The position numbers and the translations under genes are program-made. This document shows, piece by piece, positions 1-7,146 of a DNA stretch of 16,848 nt. The stretch's first letter is position 1; each line of letters starts with the position of its first letter. The stretch is taken from the NCBI GenBank assembly GCA_949286775.1, contig CASEDW010000192.1, positions 1 through 16,848 of the forward strand, given 5' to 3'. Source of the DNA: an uncultured Eubacteriales bacterium. Lineage in GTDB: Bacteria; Bacillota; Clostridia; Lachnospirales; Lachnospiraceae. The notes below the pieces were generated by a model, which saw nothing but the letters and a program-made list of their open reading frames with translations, did not search any database and was not told the DNA's origin.

Positions 1-14
1 ATTATAAAAGGCTC

Positions 15-42
15 AGAGGAATCGGCTAATGCCGATTCCTCT
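15..42 (-). terminator. Rho-independent terminator after rrf2
   Basis: A perfect 12-bp stem (AGAGGAATCGGC / GCCGATTCCTCT) closes a TAAT loop. Read on the minus strand it is followed by GAGCCTTTTATAAT, a short T-rich tract. It lies just after the rrf2 stop and would end the metY-cysK-rrf2 transcript. There is no T-tract on the plus side, so it looks one-directional. Confidence 0.75.
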
Positions 43-56
43 CTTGTTGACAGCTT

Positions 57-461
57 TTAAATTTTTATCAGATCATTTAATGTCACGCTGTCAAGATAGC
101 CGTTGATACGACTGTTGAGCTCCGACCACATACCGACAGTTCTGCACTCTGCTTTTCTTTCGCATTCTTTCGCATTGCATTCAAGACACGGTACCGGCGC
201 AAGGTCTCCTTCGGTAAGTCTCAGAATTTCTCCTACAGTATACTGATCCGGCTTTCTTGTCAGCTTATACCCTCCGCCTTTGCCATGTACGCCTTTTATC
301 ATACCGTTTCTGGTAAGTACCGGCAGTATTTTTTCGAGATATTTTAGCGAAATATCCTGTCTGTCCGCTATCGTTTTCATCGGAATAAGTCCGTTTCCGC
401 TGTGCTCCGCCATATCTATAAGCACTCTAAGCGCGTATCTTCCTCTCGTTGATATAAGCAT
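57..461 (-). CDS. Rrf2/IscR-family transcriptional regulator
   Basis: 134-residue Rrf2-family repressor, the usual length. The N-terminus (STRGRYALRVLIDMA) and the winged-helix stretch (SLKYLEKILPVL, then GGGYKL near 62-67) are typical of the family. Cysteines at 92, 95, 100 and 106 lie where IscR/NsrR proteins bind an Fe-S cluster, so cluster sensing is possible. The start has a strong GGGAGG ribosome binding site. It is the last gene of a unit with cysK and metY, 30 bp after the cysK stop, which suggests control of cysteine and sulfur supply as for CymR of Bacillus. However, CymR-type proteins generally lack this cysteine cluster, so an IscR-like Fe-S or cysteine-supply sensor is an alternative. 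The family call is firm; the target genes are inferred from position. Confidence 0.9.
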   Translation of the reverse strand: MLISTRGRYALRVLIDMAEHSGNGLIPMKTIADRQDISLKYLEKILPVLTRNGMIKGVHGKGGGYKLTRKPDQYTVGEILRLTEGDLAPVPCLECNAKECERKAECRTVGMWSELNSRINGYLDSVTLNDLIKI

Positions 462-491
462 AAAAACCTCCCTTGGGGCTAAGGCTTTTCT

Positions 492-1424
492 TTAATCCGC
501 AAATAATGGAGTTGACAGATATCTGTCTCCGGTATCCGGAAGAAGCACAACTATATTTTTACCCTTATTTTCAGGTCTTTTCGCGACTTTAATTGCCGCG
601 TGAAGCGCTGCTCCCGAAGAGATGCCTACGAGAACACCTTCTTCTCTGCCGACTCTTCGTCCTGCTTTATAGGCGTCTTCATCTGAAACTGTTATTATTT
701 CATCATAAATCTTTGTATCAAGTACCTCCGGCACAAATCCCGCTCCTATGCCCTGAATGCCGTGCTTGCCTGCCGTTCCCATAGAAAGAACAGGGGATGT
801 TTCAGGTTCAACGGCAATAACTTTGATATCGGCATTTTTTGATTTCAGATACTGTCCTACGCCTGTGATCGTACCTCCAGTGCCGACTCCGGAGACAAAA
901 ATATCGACTTTTCCGTCTGTATCTTCCCATATTTCCGGCCCTGTTGTTTTAAAATGAGCCTTCGCGTTTGCAGGATTCACAAACTGTCCCGGTATAAAGC
1001 TGTTCGGAATCTCACCCGCAAGTTCGTCCGCTTTTTCAATAGCGCCCGACATTCCTTTTGAGCCTTCCGAAAGCACAAGTTCAGCTCCATAAGCTTTCAT
1101 GATCTGTCTTCTTTCAACAGACATAGTATCAGGCATTACGATTATGACTTTATATCCTCTTGCCGCCGCGACGGAAGCAAGTCCTATACCTGTATTTCCG
1201 CTCGTAGGCTCTATGATAACGGAATCCTTTTTCAATGTTCCGTTTTTCTCGGCTTCATCAATCATCTCTTTAGCCACTCTGTCTTTTACAGAGCCTGCCG
1301 GATTAAAATACTCAAGTTTCGCGATTATTTTTGCCTCAAGTCCATCGTTTTTTTCTATATTTGATAATTCTACCAGCGGAGTTCTTCCTATAAGTTGTTC
1401 CGCAGATGTATATATTTTAGCCAT
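492..1424 (-). CDS. cysK: cysteine synthase (O-acetylserine sulfhydrylase)
   Basis: 310-residue PLP enzyme, full length for CysK, that makes cysteine from O-acetylserine and sulfide in the cytoplasm. The PLP lysine is K47 in NPAGSVKDR. The substrate loop TSGNTG is at 74-79, the phosphate-binding GTGGT at 181-185 and SSGAA at 269-273, and the protein ends with the family motif PDTGDRYLSTPLF. The start is supported by an AGAGGAG ribosome binding site. It lies 17 bp after metY and 30 bp before rrf2, all on the minus strand, so the three are probably one transcript. A cystathionine beta-synthase-like relative is less likely, given the short length and lack of CBS domains. Confidence 0.96.
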   Translation of the reverse strand: MAKIYTSAEQLIGRTPLVELSNIEKNDGLEAKIIAKLEYFNPAGSVKDRVAKEMIDEAEKNGTLKKDSVIIEPTSGNTGIGLASVAAARGYKVIIVMPDTMSVERRQIMKAYGAELVLSEGSKGMSGAIEKADELAGEIPNSFIPGQFVNPANAKAHFKTTGPEIWEDTDGKVDIFVSGVGTGGTITGVGQYLKSKNADIKVIAVEPETSPVLSMGTAGKHGIQGIGAGFVPEVLDTKIYDEIITVSDEDAYKAGRRVGREEGVLVGISSGAALHAAIKVAKRPENKGKNIVVLLPDTGDRYLSTPLFAD

Positions 1425-1441
1425 GTTTTTTCTCCTCTCTG

Positions 1442-2725
1442 TTAAACCGCGTCAAAGCCTCTCTCAAGGTCTGCGATAATATCATCTATATGTTCCGTTC
1501 CGATTGAAAGACGGATGGTACTCTGGCTTATTCCCTGCTCTTTTAATTCCTCATCTGTGAGCTGCGAATGCGTCGTTGTCGCCGGATGTATAACGAGGGA
1601 TTTAACATCAGCTACGTTTGCGAGCAGTGAAAATATTTCGAGATTGTCGATAAATCTGAAGGCTTCTTCTTTTCCGCCTTTGATTTCAAATGTAAAAATG
1701 CTCGCGCCGCCGTTTGGAAAATATCTTTCAAAGAGTTCATGATCCGGATTATCCGGCAGCGATGGATGATTTACTTTTGCTACCTTCGGATGTTTTGATA
1801 AAAACTCAACTACTTTTTTTGTATTTTCCGCATGTCTTTCAAGCCTTAAGGAAAGAGTCTCTACACCCTGCAATAACAAAAACGCATTGAACGGCGATAT
1901 CGCCGCTCCTTCATCCCTTAAAAAGATAGCTCTCACATAAGCCGCGAACGCAGATTTTCCTGCAGCTTCCGTAAATTTAACGCCATGATATGAAGGATTT
2001 GCTTCGGATATCCATGGATACCTTCCGCTTTTTTTCCAGTCAAAGGTTCCTCCATCCACAAGTATGCCTCCCAGCGTGGTGCCGTGACCGCCTATAAATT
2101 TTGTAGCGGAATGTACCACTATGTCGGCTCCATGTTCGATAGGTCTGATAAAATATGGCGTTCCAAATGTATTGTCGATCACAAGCGGAAGTCCGTGTTT
2201 GTGAGCGATATCCGCGATCGCGTCAATATCGGGAATATCGCTGTTTGGATTTCCCAGTGTTTCTATATAAATTGCTTTTGTATTATCGCGTATCGCGCCT
2301 TCAACTTCTTCAAGATCATGTGCATTTACAAAAGTTGTCGTTATTCCGCACGTAAGGGGCATTGTATTGGCAAACAGATTATAAGTTCCGCCATAGATAG
2401 TCTTCTGTGCTACTATATGCTCGCCCGTTTTCGCGAGCGCTCTTATGGTATTTGAAATTGCCGCAGAACCCGACGCAAACGCCAGTCCTGCCACGCCGCC
2501 TTCAAGGGCGGCTATTCTTTTTTCCAGAACCTCCTGGGTTGGATTTGTAAGTCTTCCATATATATTTCCCGAATCCGAAAGATCAAATCTTGCCGCTGCA
2601 TGCTGCGAATTTCCAAATACATAAGATGTCGTCTGATAAATAGGAACTGCTCTCGCGTCAGTTGCCGGATCAGGATTTTCCTGTCCTACATGAAGCTGCA
2701 TTGTCTCAAATCTGTATTTTGCCAT
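1442..2725 (-). CDS. metY: O-acetylhomoserine sulfhydrylase (aminocarboxypropyltransferase)
   Basis: 427-residue Cys/Met-metabolism PLP enzyme. It joins sulfide (or methanethiol) to O-acetylhomoserine to give homocysteine or methionine. The PLP lysine is K209 in SATKFIGGHGT; other family landmarks are NPTQEVLEKRIAALEGG near 61-77, ASGSAAI near 84-90 and the cofactor aspartate in VIDNTFGTPY. The length fits MetY (about 425-430) better than cystathionine gamma-synthase or gamma-lyase (about 380-400). An AAGGAG ribosome binding site lies about 12 bases before the ATG, a rather long spacing, but no better start is visible. It is the first gene of the sulfur unit and sits behind a TTGACA/TACGAT promoter. 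Confidence 0.94.
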   Translation of the reverse strand: MAKYRFETMQLHVGQENPDPATDARAVPIYQTTSYVFGNSQHAAARFDLSDSGNIYGRLTNPTQEVLEKRIAALEGGVAGLAFASGSAAISNTIRALAKTGEHIVAQKTIYGGTYNLFANTMPLTCGITTTFVNAHDLEEVEGAIRDNTKAIYIETLGNPNSDIPDIDAIADIAHKHGLPLVIDNTFGTPYFIRPIEHGADIVVHSATKFIGGHGTTLGGILVDGGTFDWKKSGRYPWISEANPSYHGVKFTEAAGKSAFAAYVRAIFLRDEGAAISPFNAFLLLQGVETLSLRLERHAENTKKVVEFLSKHPKVAKVNHPSLPDNPDHELFERYFPNGGASIFTFEIKGGKEEAFRFIDNLEIFSLLANVADVKSLVIHPATTTHSQLTDEELKEQGISQSTIRLSIGTEHIDDIIADLERGFDAV

Positions 2726-2787
2726 AATATTTTAATTCTCCTTGGGTCATTTATTCTATTTAACTACCAGGCAAGTAGGTTGACTCT

Positions 2788-2816
2788 ATCGTAACCTCAT
2801 TTACCTACCTTGTCAA
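2788..2816 (-). promoter_or_regulatory. promoter of the metY-cysK-rrf2 operon
   Basis: On the minus strand TTGACA (2816-2811) is followed after 17 bases by TACGAT (2793-2788), about 60 bp before the metY ATG. An imperfect inverted repeat, AAGTAGGT (2773-2780) and ACCTACCT (2803-2810), brackets the -10 and touches the spacer; it could be an operator, perhaps for the Rrf2 protein encoded in the same operon. The promoter is read directly; the operator idea is inference. Confidence 0.65.
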
Positions 2817-2856
2817 GGGGTAATTCTGGCACTTATAACTTTTATCCATCTTCACT

Positions 2857-2891
2857 TAAAAAGACCCTAAACCAAATTTGGTTTAAGGTCT
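2857..2891 (-). terminator. terminator of the lipoprotein gene
   Basis: A long stem, AGACC plus TAAACCAAATTTGGTTTA plus GGTCT with a single mismatch pair, is followed on the minus strand by TTTTTAAG. It lies 20 bp after the lipoprotein stop, so it ends that transcript and isolates it from the metY promoter downstream. Confidence 0.8.
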
Positions 2892-2910
2892 GTATTGTCA
2901 TATTATTATT

Positions 2911-3399
2911 TTACTTAATATCCGCTACAATCTTTTCCGCTTCTTCAGCCGTGAATCCCTTTTCAGAGTTTACAGCATAGGCATATTTTCCGTTGTGCCA
3001 TGTGATAACATTTATCGCTTCTTCTGATTCGCCTTTTACCGCAGCCGTAATATCACCTGCCGTAATTTCTGATGTATAATCATACTCTGCATAATTTCCG
3101 CTTATGTCGCCGTCATCGTCGGCTTTTCTTACTGAATTTCCATTCTCGCCCTGAATCTCCAGCAAATTAATTCCCTGGCATACACGATATACCGGATTAT
3201 CTAATTCGACATCGCCTGTTGATTCGATTGTAAATCCGACTATTTCCGCTGCCTCATCCAGAGTCGCGTATTCTGTCCATGGATCAGCGTTTATGACTTC
3301 GCTTGGAATTTCCACATGCGCGCCGTTTCCTGATGAACATCCTCCAAAAGTCGCCGCGGCAGCCATGATAGCGATAACCGCTATGATTTTCTTTTTCAT
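2911..3399 (-). CDS. small secreted lipoprotein of unknown function
   Basis: 162 residues. A lysine-rich start (MKKK) and hydrophobic segment lead to a lipobox, TFGGC, with C21 as the lipidated cysteine, so the mature protein should be anchored to the outer face of the membrane. The rest is acidic and globular, with no metal-binding or catalytic motif that I recognise; the C-terminal part (WHNGKYAYAVNSEKGF, then a helix) resembles small clostridial lipoproteins that I can describe only as hypothetical. An AGGAG ribosome binding site supports the start. It has its own promoter (TTGACA-17-TATTAT) and terminator, so it is a single-gene unit independent of the neighbouring metabolism genes. Confidence 0.85.
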   Translation of the reverse strand: MKKKIIAVIAIMAAAATFGGCSSGNGAHVEIPSEVINADPWTEYATLDEAAEIVGFTIESTGDVELDNPVYRVCQGINLLEIQGENGNSVRKADDDGDISGNYAEYDYTSEITAGDITAAVKGESEEAINVITWHNGKYAYAVNSEKGFTAEEAEKIVADIK

Positions 3400-3442
3400 A
3401 TGTTAAATCTCCTGTTTCAATCATTTTAATCAGCCAAAGTTC

Positions 3443-3471
3443 ATAATATACGCTGAAAAAAAATTTGTCAA
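3443..3471 (-). promoter_or_regulatory. promoter of the lipoprotein gene
   Basis: Near-consensus sigma-A promoter on the minus strand: TTGACA (3471-3466), a 17-base T-rich spacer, and TATTAT (3448-3443), ending about 45 bp before the ATG. The match suggests strong constitutive expression. Confidence 0.8.
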
Positions 3472-3530
3472 TATTCGGTTTCGGGCTGTCGCCCTTAAAC
3501 CTCATATTCGTTAAGTTGTAAAATAAAACA

Positions 3531-3558
3531 GCATCATCCATGTGAGCATGTCTGATGC
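3531..3558 (-). terminator. terminator of the nfu-rnf operon
   Basis: The hairpin GCATCA-GA-CATG / CATG-GA-TGATGC with a CTCA loop is followed on the minus strand by TGTTTTATTTTAC. It starts 37 bp after the rnfB stop. The plus side also has CGTTTTTGCTTT, so it could work in both directions, but no plus-strand gene lies before it. Confidence 0.75.
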
Positions 3559-3594
3559 CGTTTTTGCTTTAAAACTATTATCTATCACTTATCA

Positions 3595-4401
3595 TCAGAT
3601 GACTCCGCCTCTGATGATTTCGATGCATTTACGCGGGCATTCTTCGGCGCACTTTCTGCATCCTGTACATTTTGCGTAGTCGATTACCGGAAGATTGTCC
3701 ACCATGGTGATGGCTCCGGCTTCGCATCCTCTTTCGCATTTGCCGCAGGCTATACAGCTCACTTTACAAACGCTCATAGCTACCTTTCCTTTTGTATGGT
3801 TGCTGCATTCCACAGTAACCTTGGCAGCTCTTGGAATCATCTTTATGATGTTCATCGGGCAGGCTTTAAAGCACATTCCGCATCCGATACATCTGTCCAT
3901 ATCGATACGGGAAATTCCGTCGATAATCCTTATAGCTTTCTGCTCGCATACGTCTACGCAGTCGCCAAATCCCAGACATCCGAACGGACAAATATTGTTT
4001 CCTCCGAACATCATCTTTACGCCTTTGCACGAGTTCTCACCCTGCCAGAGATATTTATCTCCTGTATTGTTGCAGTTTCCTCCGCACTGCACATTTGCCA
4101 CCATCGGAATAACTTCTCCGGCGTCGATACCAAGGATAGCGGCAATGCCGTTGGCTGTGGCCGCTCCGCCAGGCACACATTTATTCGCTCCGATAGACGG
4201 GTCTTCTACAACAGCACTCGCGTAAGCGTCGCATCCGGCATATCCGCAGGCTCCGCAGTTTGCACCCGGAAGACATTCTCTGACCTTATCAACACGCTCA
4301 TCAGTTGGAACTGCAAGGAATTTCGAAGCGACAGCTAATATAACTCCGCATACTAATCCAATGAGCGCAACAATTATTACAGCAATTAATATTTCATTCA
4401 T
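3595..4401 (-). CDS. rnfB: Rnf complex subunit RnfB, multi-cluster ferredoxin
   Basis: RnfB is the peripheral subunit thought to accept electrons from reduced ferredoxin. It has one N-terminal membrane helix (about residues 4-26). The Fe4S4 domain CLPGANCGACGYAGC has C43, C49, C52 and C57. Further cysteine groups follow at 138-152, 171-181 (CIGCGMCFKACP), 216-226 (CIACGKCERGC) and 245-255 (CTGCRKCAEEC), so about five clusters are likely. At 268 residues it is longer than E. coli RsxB (about 190) and has more ferredoxin modules, as clostridial RnfB proteins do. I chose the ATG at 4401 (MNEIL) because GAGG lies well spaced before it; a GTG at 4407 is also open but too close to GAGG. It is the last gene of the operon, 11 bp after rnfA, whose stop overlaps this ribosome binding site. 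Confidence 0.95.
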   Translation of the reverse strand: MNEILIAVIIVALIGLVCGVILAVASKFLAVPTDERVDKVRECLPGANCGACGYAGCDAYASAVVEDPSIGANKCVPGGAATANGIAAILGIDAGEVIPMVANVQCGGNCNNTGDKYLWQGENSCKGVKMMFGGNNICPFGCLGFGDCVDVCEQKAIRIIDGISRIDMDRCIGCGMCFKACPMNIIKMIPRAAKVTVECSNHTKGKVAMSVCKVSCIACGKCERGCEAGAITMVDNLPVIDYAKCTGCRKCAEECPRKCIEIIRGGVI

Positions 4402-4412
4402 ATGCACTCACC

Positions 4413-5003
4413 TCAACCAAACAGTCCGTTTACCAGACCCGTAAATCCCATAAATGAGATTGAAACTATAGACGCCGCGCACAATGTGATCGGAACGCCT
4501 TTAAAGCTTGCCGGCACATCCGCGTTGTCAACTTTGCTGCGCACTCCGTTGAAAAGGAACATGGCTACCATATATCCGAGTCCCGCTCCAAGGGTATTAA
4601 CCATAGACTCCGCAAATGTATATGACTTCGTTATATTAAGAACTACGGCTCCTAATACCGCGCAGTTAGTAGTAATAAGCGGAAGGTAGATTCCCAGCGC
4701 GTTATACAGTGACGGAGATGATTTTTTGATAAACATCTCTACGAACTGCACGAGCGCAGCTATTACGAGAATAAATACTATGGTTTGCTGATACGCCAGA
4801 TTATTAGGCTCCAGCAGGAAATAATATATAGGCCATGTAACCGCCGTCGCCGCCATCATTACGAAGATAACGGCCACGCTCATTCCCATAGCTGATTTCA
4901 GGTTTTTAGAAACTCCAAGGAATGAACAGATCGCCAGGAACTTTGATAATACGTAGTTTTCGACAAAAATCGCCGTAATAAGAATAGCTATAAATCCTGT
5001 CAT
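4413..5003 (-). CDS. rnfA: Rnf complex membrane subunit RnfA
   Basis: 196-residue integral membrane protein of the RnfA/NqrE family with about six hydrophobic helices. The family signature VENYVLSKFLAICSFLG is at the N-terminus. C26 and C114 (TTNCAVLGAV) sit in the half-helices that, with the matching cysteines of RnfE, hold an iron-sulfur centre inside the membrane in Rnf/Nqr complexes. It is paired with rnfE through a 4-base ATGA overlap, which suggests translational coupling. The start has an AAAGGAG ribosome binding site inside the rnfE end. Confidence 0.95.
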   Translation of the reverse strand: MTGFIAILITAIFVENYVLSKFLAICSFLGVSKNLKSAMGMSVAVIFVMMAATAVTWPIYYFLLEPNNLAYQQTIVFILVIAALVQFVEMFIKKSSPSLYNALGIYLPLITTNCAVLGAVVLNITKSYTFAESMVNTLGAGLGYMVAMFLFNGVRSKVDNADVPASFKGVPITLCAASIVSISFMGFTGLVNGLFG

Positions 5004-5692
5004 TTAGCGCACTCTCCTTTCCGGGCTATAGCGCAGCCTTCGCATCCGCCCGCGCAGTTCTCGCAATCAAAGTCTTTTTTCTTGATCGCTCTTCCCTTTG
5101 TAAGTTTGTTTATGGCAGCAATGATACATCCATAAGCAAAGAAACCGCCGGGAGCAAGACCCATTATCGCTACTGTCGGAACTCCTTCAGGGAATATCTG
5201 AATGCCGAAAAGCGTTCCAAATCCAAGAAGCTCACGTATTACGCCCATGATTATAAGCGCGAATGTAAATCCGATGCCCATTCCTATTCCGTCTAAAATA
5301 GAATCCACAACTGTGTTTTTGCTCGCAAACGCCTCTGCGCGTCCCAAAATAATGCAGTTTACGACTATAAGCGGCAGGAAAATACCCAGCGCTTCATACA
5401 GCGACGGCACAAAGGCCTGCAGAAGCATCTGTATTACCGTAACAAATCCGGCAATGACAACTATATACCACGGAATTCGTACTTTATCAGGTATGATATT
5501 CTTTAACAGTGAAATAACCAGGTTCGATCCTATGAGGACGATCGTAGCCGCAAGTCCCATGCCGGCGCCGTTTATTGCCGATGTAGTTACGGCAAGCGTC
5601 GGACATGTTCCAAGAATAAGCACAAGAACGGGGTTCTCTTTAATGATTCCCGCTGTCAAAATCTTTAATTTACTCGGTTTATTATCAGCCAT
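5000..5692 (-). CDS. rnfE: Rnf complex membrane subunit RnfE with Cys-rich tail
   Basis: 230-residue RnfE/NqrD-family membrane protein. The paired cysteine sites LGTCPTLAV (C30) and VNCIILGRAEAFAS (C113) are the family's intramembrane cluster ligands, and GAPGGFF-type sequence (APGGFFAYG) is near 180-188. Unlike the bare hydrophobic ends of proteobacterial RsxE, it carries a charged extension after about residue 198 with five cysteines at 210, 213, 217, 220 and 228; the spacing CxxCxxxCxxC could bind metal. The start overlaps the rnfG stop (TAATG) and is preceded by AAGGGGG. The tail may be common in clostridial RnfE; I cannot check this here. Confidence 0.95.
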   Translation of the reverse strand: MADNKPSKLKILTAGIIKENPVLVLILGTCPTLAVTTSAINGAGMGLAATIVLIGSNLVISLLKNIIPDKVRIPWYIVVIAGFVTVIQMLLQAFVPSLYEALGIFLPLIVVNCIILGRAEAFASKNTVVDSILDGIGMGIGFTFALIIMGVIRELLGFGTLFGIQIFPEGVPTVAIMGLAPGGFFAYGCIIAAINKLTKGRAIKKKDFDCENCAGGCEGCAIARKGECAK

Positions 5693-6225
5693 TATTGATT
5701 TCCCCCTTCCCCTACAATTTGAAACGCGGCAAACGCGTCATTTACAAGATCTATAAAGCATTTTGATGAAATTGTTGAACCGCTGATCACGTCAACTCCT
5801 TCAAGATCGGCGCCTTTTCCCAAAAACTGCGCGTTGAAGTCTTCTCCTTCAATTCTCGAACCGAGTCCCGCTGTTTCCTCCTGAGCGAGCACCTTTGTTC
5901 CCGATATAGTTCCGTCGGCTGAAATACCGACCATAATCTGTACATCGCCGTTATATCCTGCTCCTGTCAGGGTAAAGGCATAGCCTGCCCCGTTCTCAGC
6001 GGCAAAAATCCCGTCTAATGTTTCAGGCATATCGCCTGTTTTTTCAATTTCAGTAAAAGTATCGCCTTCCGGAAGAACCTCTTTTTTTGCTTCCTCTTCC
6101 GCTTTTATCGCTGCCTCTGTTATTATCGGGCTCGTAATCGAATTGACATAAGCCAAAAGTCCCGAAATAACAAGGCAGATAACAGTCAATACTATTACAG
6201 GTGCTACAAATCCGTTCTTTTTCAT
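5692..6225 (-). CDS. rnfG: Rnf complex flavoprotein subunit RnfG
   Basis: 177 residues: one N-terminal membrane helix (about 8-28) and an FMN-binding domain outside the cytoplasm. The covalent flavin site is the S-G-x-T-x-S type motif SGSTISS, with T151 as the expected FMN-phosphoester residue; the preceding GLGSRIEG stretch is also typical. RnfG carries electrons between the membrane subunits and RnfD in current models of Rnf. It overlaps rnfD by 4 bases at the start (GGAGGTG ribosome binding site inside rnfD) and rnfE by one base at the stop, so expression is probably coupled. It is at the short end of the RnfG size range but has all landmarks. Confidence 0.95.
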   Translation of the reverse strand: MKKNGFVAPVIVLTVICLVISGLLAYVNSITSPIITEAAIKAEEEAKKEVLPEGDTFTEIEKTGDMPETLDGIFAAENGAGYAFTLTGAGYNGDVQIMVGISADGTISGTKVLAQEETAGLGSRIEGEDFNAQFLGKGADLEGVDVISGSTISSKCFIDLVNDAFAAFQIVGEGGNQ

Positions 6226-7130
6226 TTTTTAGCACCTCCAAACGATTTTGAAGAAGTCCATCTTTCGATGTGCGGCGCCATGATATTCATAAGCAGTATC
6301 GCGAATGACACTCCTTCAGGATAATTGCAGAACTGTCTTATAAGCACTGTGATAGCTCCGCATCCTATACCAAATATAGCTCTTCCAAGTTTTGTCGACG
6401 GCGTTGTGACATAATCTGTCGCCATGAAAACAGCTCCGAACAACACGCCTCCTGATAGGATCGCGTATACGGGATCTGTTCCCGCCAGAGCGCTCAAAAC
6501 AAATACAGTTCCTACAAAGCATACAGGAGTATGCCATGTGATGATCTTGCGCACAAGAAGGTATACCAGTCCGATCAATATGGCAAGTTTGCATGTCTCG
6601 CCGAGTGATCCGCCGATTCTTCCCATGAAAAGATCCATATATGAAGCTGTTCCAGTCGCAAGAGGAGTCGCTCCTGATACGACATCAGGATATCCAGTCA
6701 CCCAGTCCGTCATAGGTCCGGCGAATGAGACAAACAGTATAATTCTGGCTGTAGCCGCAGGATTCGCGAAGTTCTGTCCTATTCCTCCGAAGAACTGTTT
6801 TACGATAACGATAGCCACCGCGCTGCCGAACGCCGCCATCCAAAGCGGAATTCCTGCCGGCAGACAGTAAGCCAGGATAATACCCGTTACGACTGCCGAA
6901 AGATCGCTGATCGTATTCTTTTTCTTTATTATCTTTTCCATGAGATACTCTGATACGACTGCCGCCGCTACACTGACAGCTACAATCGCGAGAGTATATG
7001 GTCCGTAATTAATAACCGCCGCTACAAGCGCAGGCATCAGGGCGATTATTACATCCCTCATGATCGTATGAGTAGAAACCTTAGAACGGATATGAGGGGC
7101 AAAATTTACTATTAACTGATTTTCATTCAT
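6222..7130 (-). CDS. rnfD: Rnf complex membrane flavoprotein subunit RnfD
   Basis: 302-residue integral membrane protein of the RnfD/NqrB family with many hydrophobic helices. It starts with the family-like APHIRSKVSTHTIMRDV. The covalent FMN site SGATPLAT is at 152-159 with T155 as the attachment residue, and QNFANPAATARI near 119-130 is a further signature. RnfD is thought to form part of the ion channel driven by flavin redox changes. The ribosome binding site GAGGAGG overlaps the rnfC stop; the gap to rnfC is 16 bp. Confidence 0.95.
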   Translation of the reverse strand: MNENQLIVNFAPHIRSKVSTHTIMRDVIIALMPALVAAVINYGPYTLAIVAVSVAAAVVSEYLMEKIIKKKNTISDLSAVVTGIILAYCLPAGIPLWMAAFGSAVAIVIVKQFFGGIGQNFANPAATARIILFVSFAGPMTDWVTGYPDVVSGATPLATGTASYMDLFMGRIGGSLGETCKLAILIGLVYLLVRKIITWHTPVCFVGTVFVLSALAGTDPVYAILSGGVLFGAVFMATDYVTTPSTKLGRAIFGIGCGAITVLIRQFCNYPEGVSFAILLMNIMAPHIERWTSSKSFGGAKK

Positions 7131-7146
7131 TTTTAATTTTTCCTCC

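Noticed and set aside
2726..2790. SAM riboswitch or T-box leader before metY
   Set aside because: The leader after the -10 is only about 60 bases and lacks the multi-helix layout and terminator of those elements.
3284..3541. 85-codon minus-strand frame ahead of the lipoprotein
   Set aside because: It runs through the lipoprotein promoter and overlaps its start in another frame; no ribosome binding site.
3695..4338. Two long plus-strand open frames (176 and 180 codons) opposite rnfB
   Set aside because: They mirror a clear RnfB gene with all cluster motifs, lack convincing ribosome binding sites and show no family resemblance.
5202..5756. 184-codon plus-strand frame opposite rnfE and rnfG
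   Set aside because: Antisense to two well-supported Rnf genes and rich in low-complexity proline, serine and threonine; a shadow frame.
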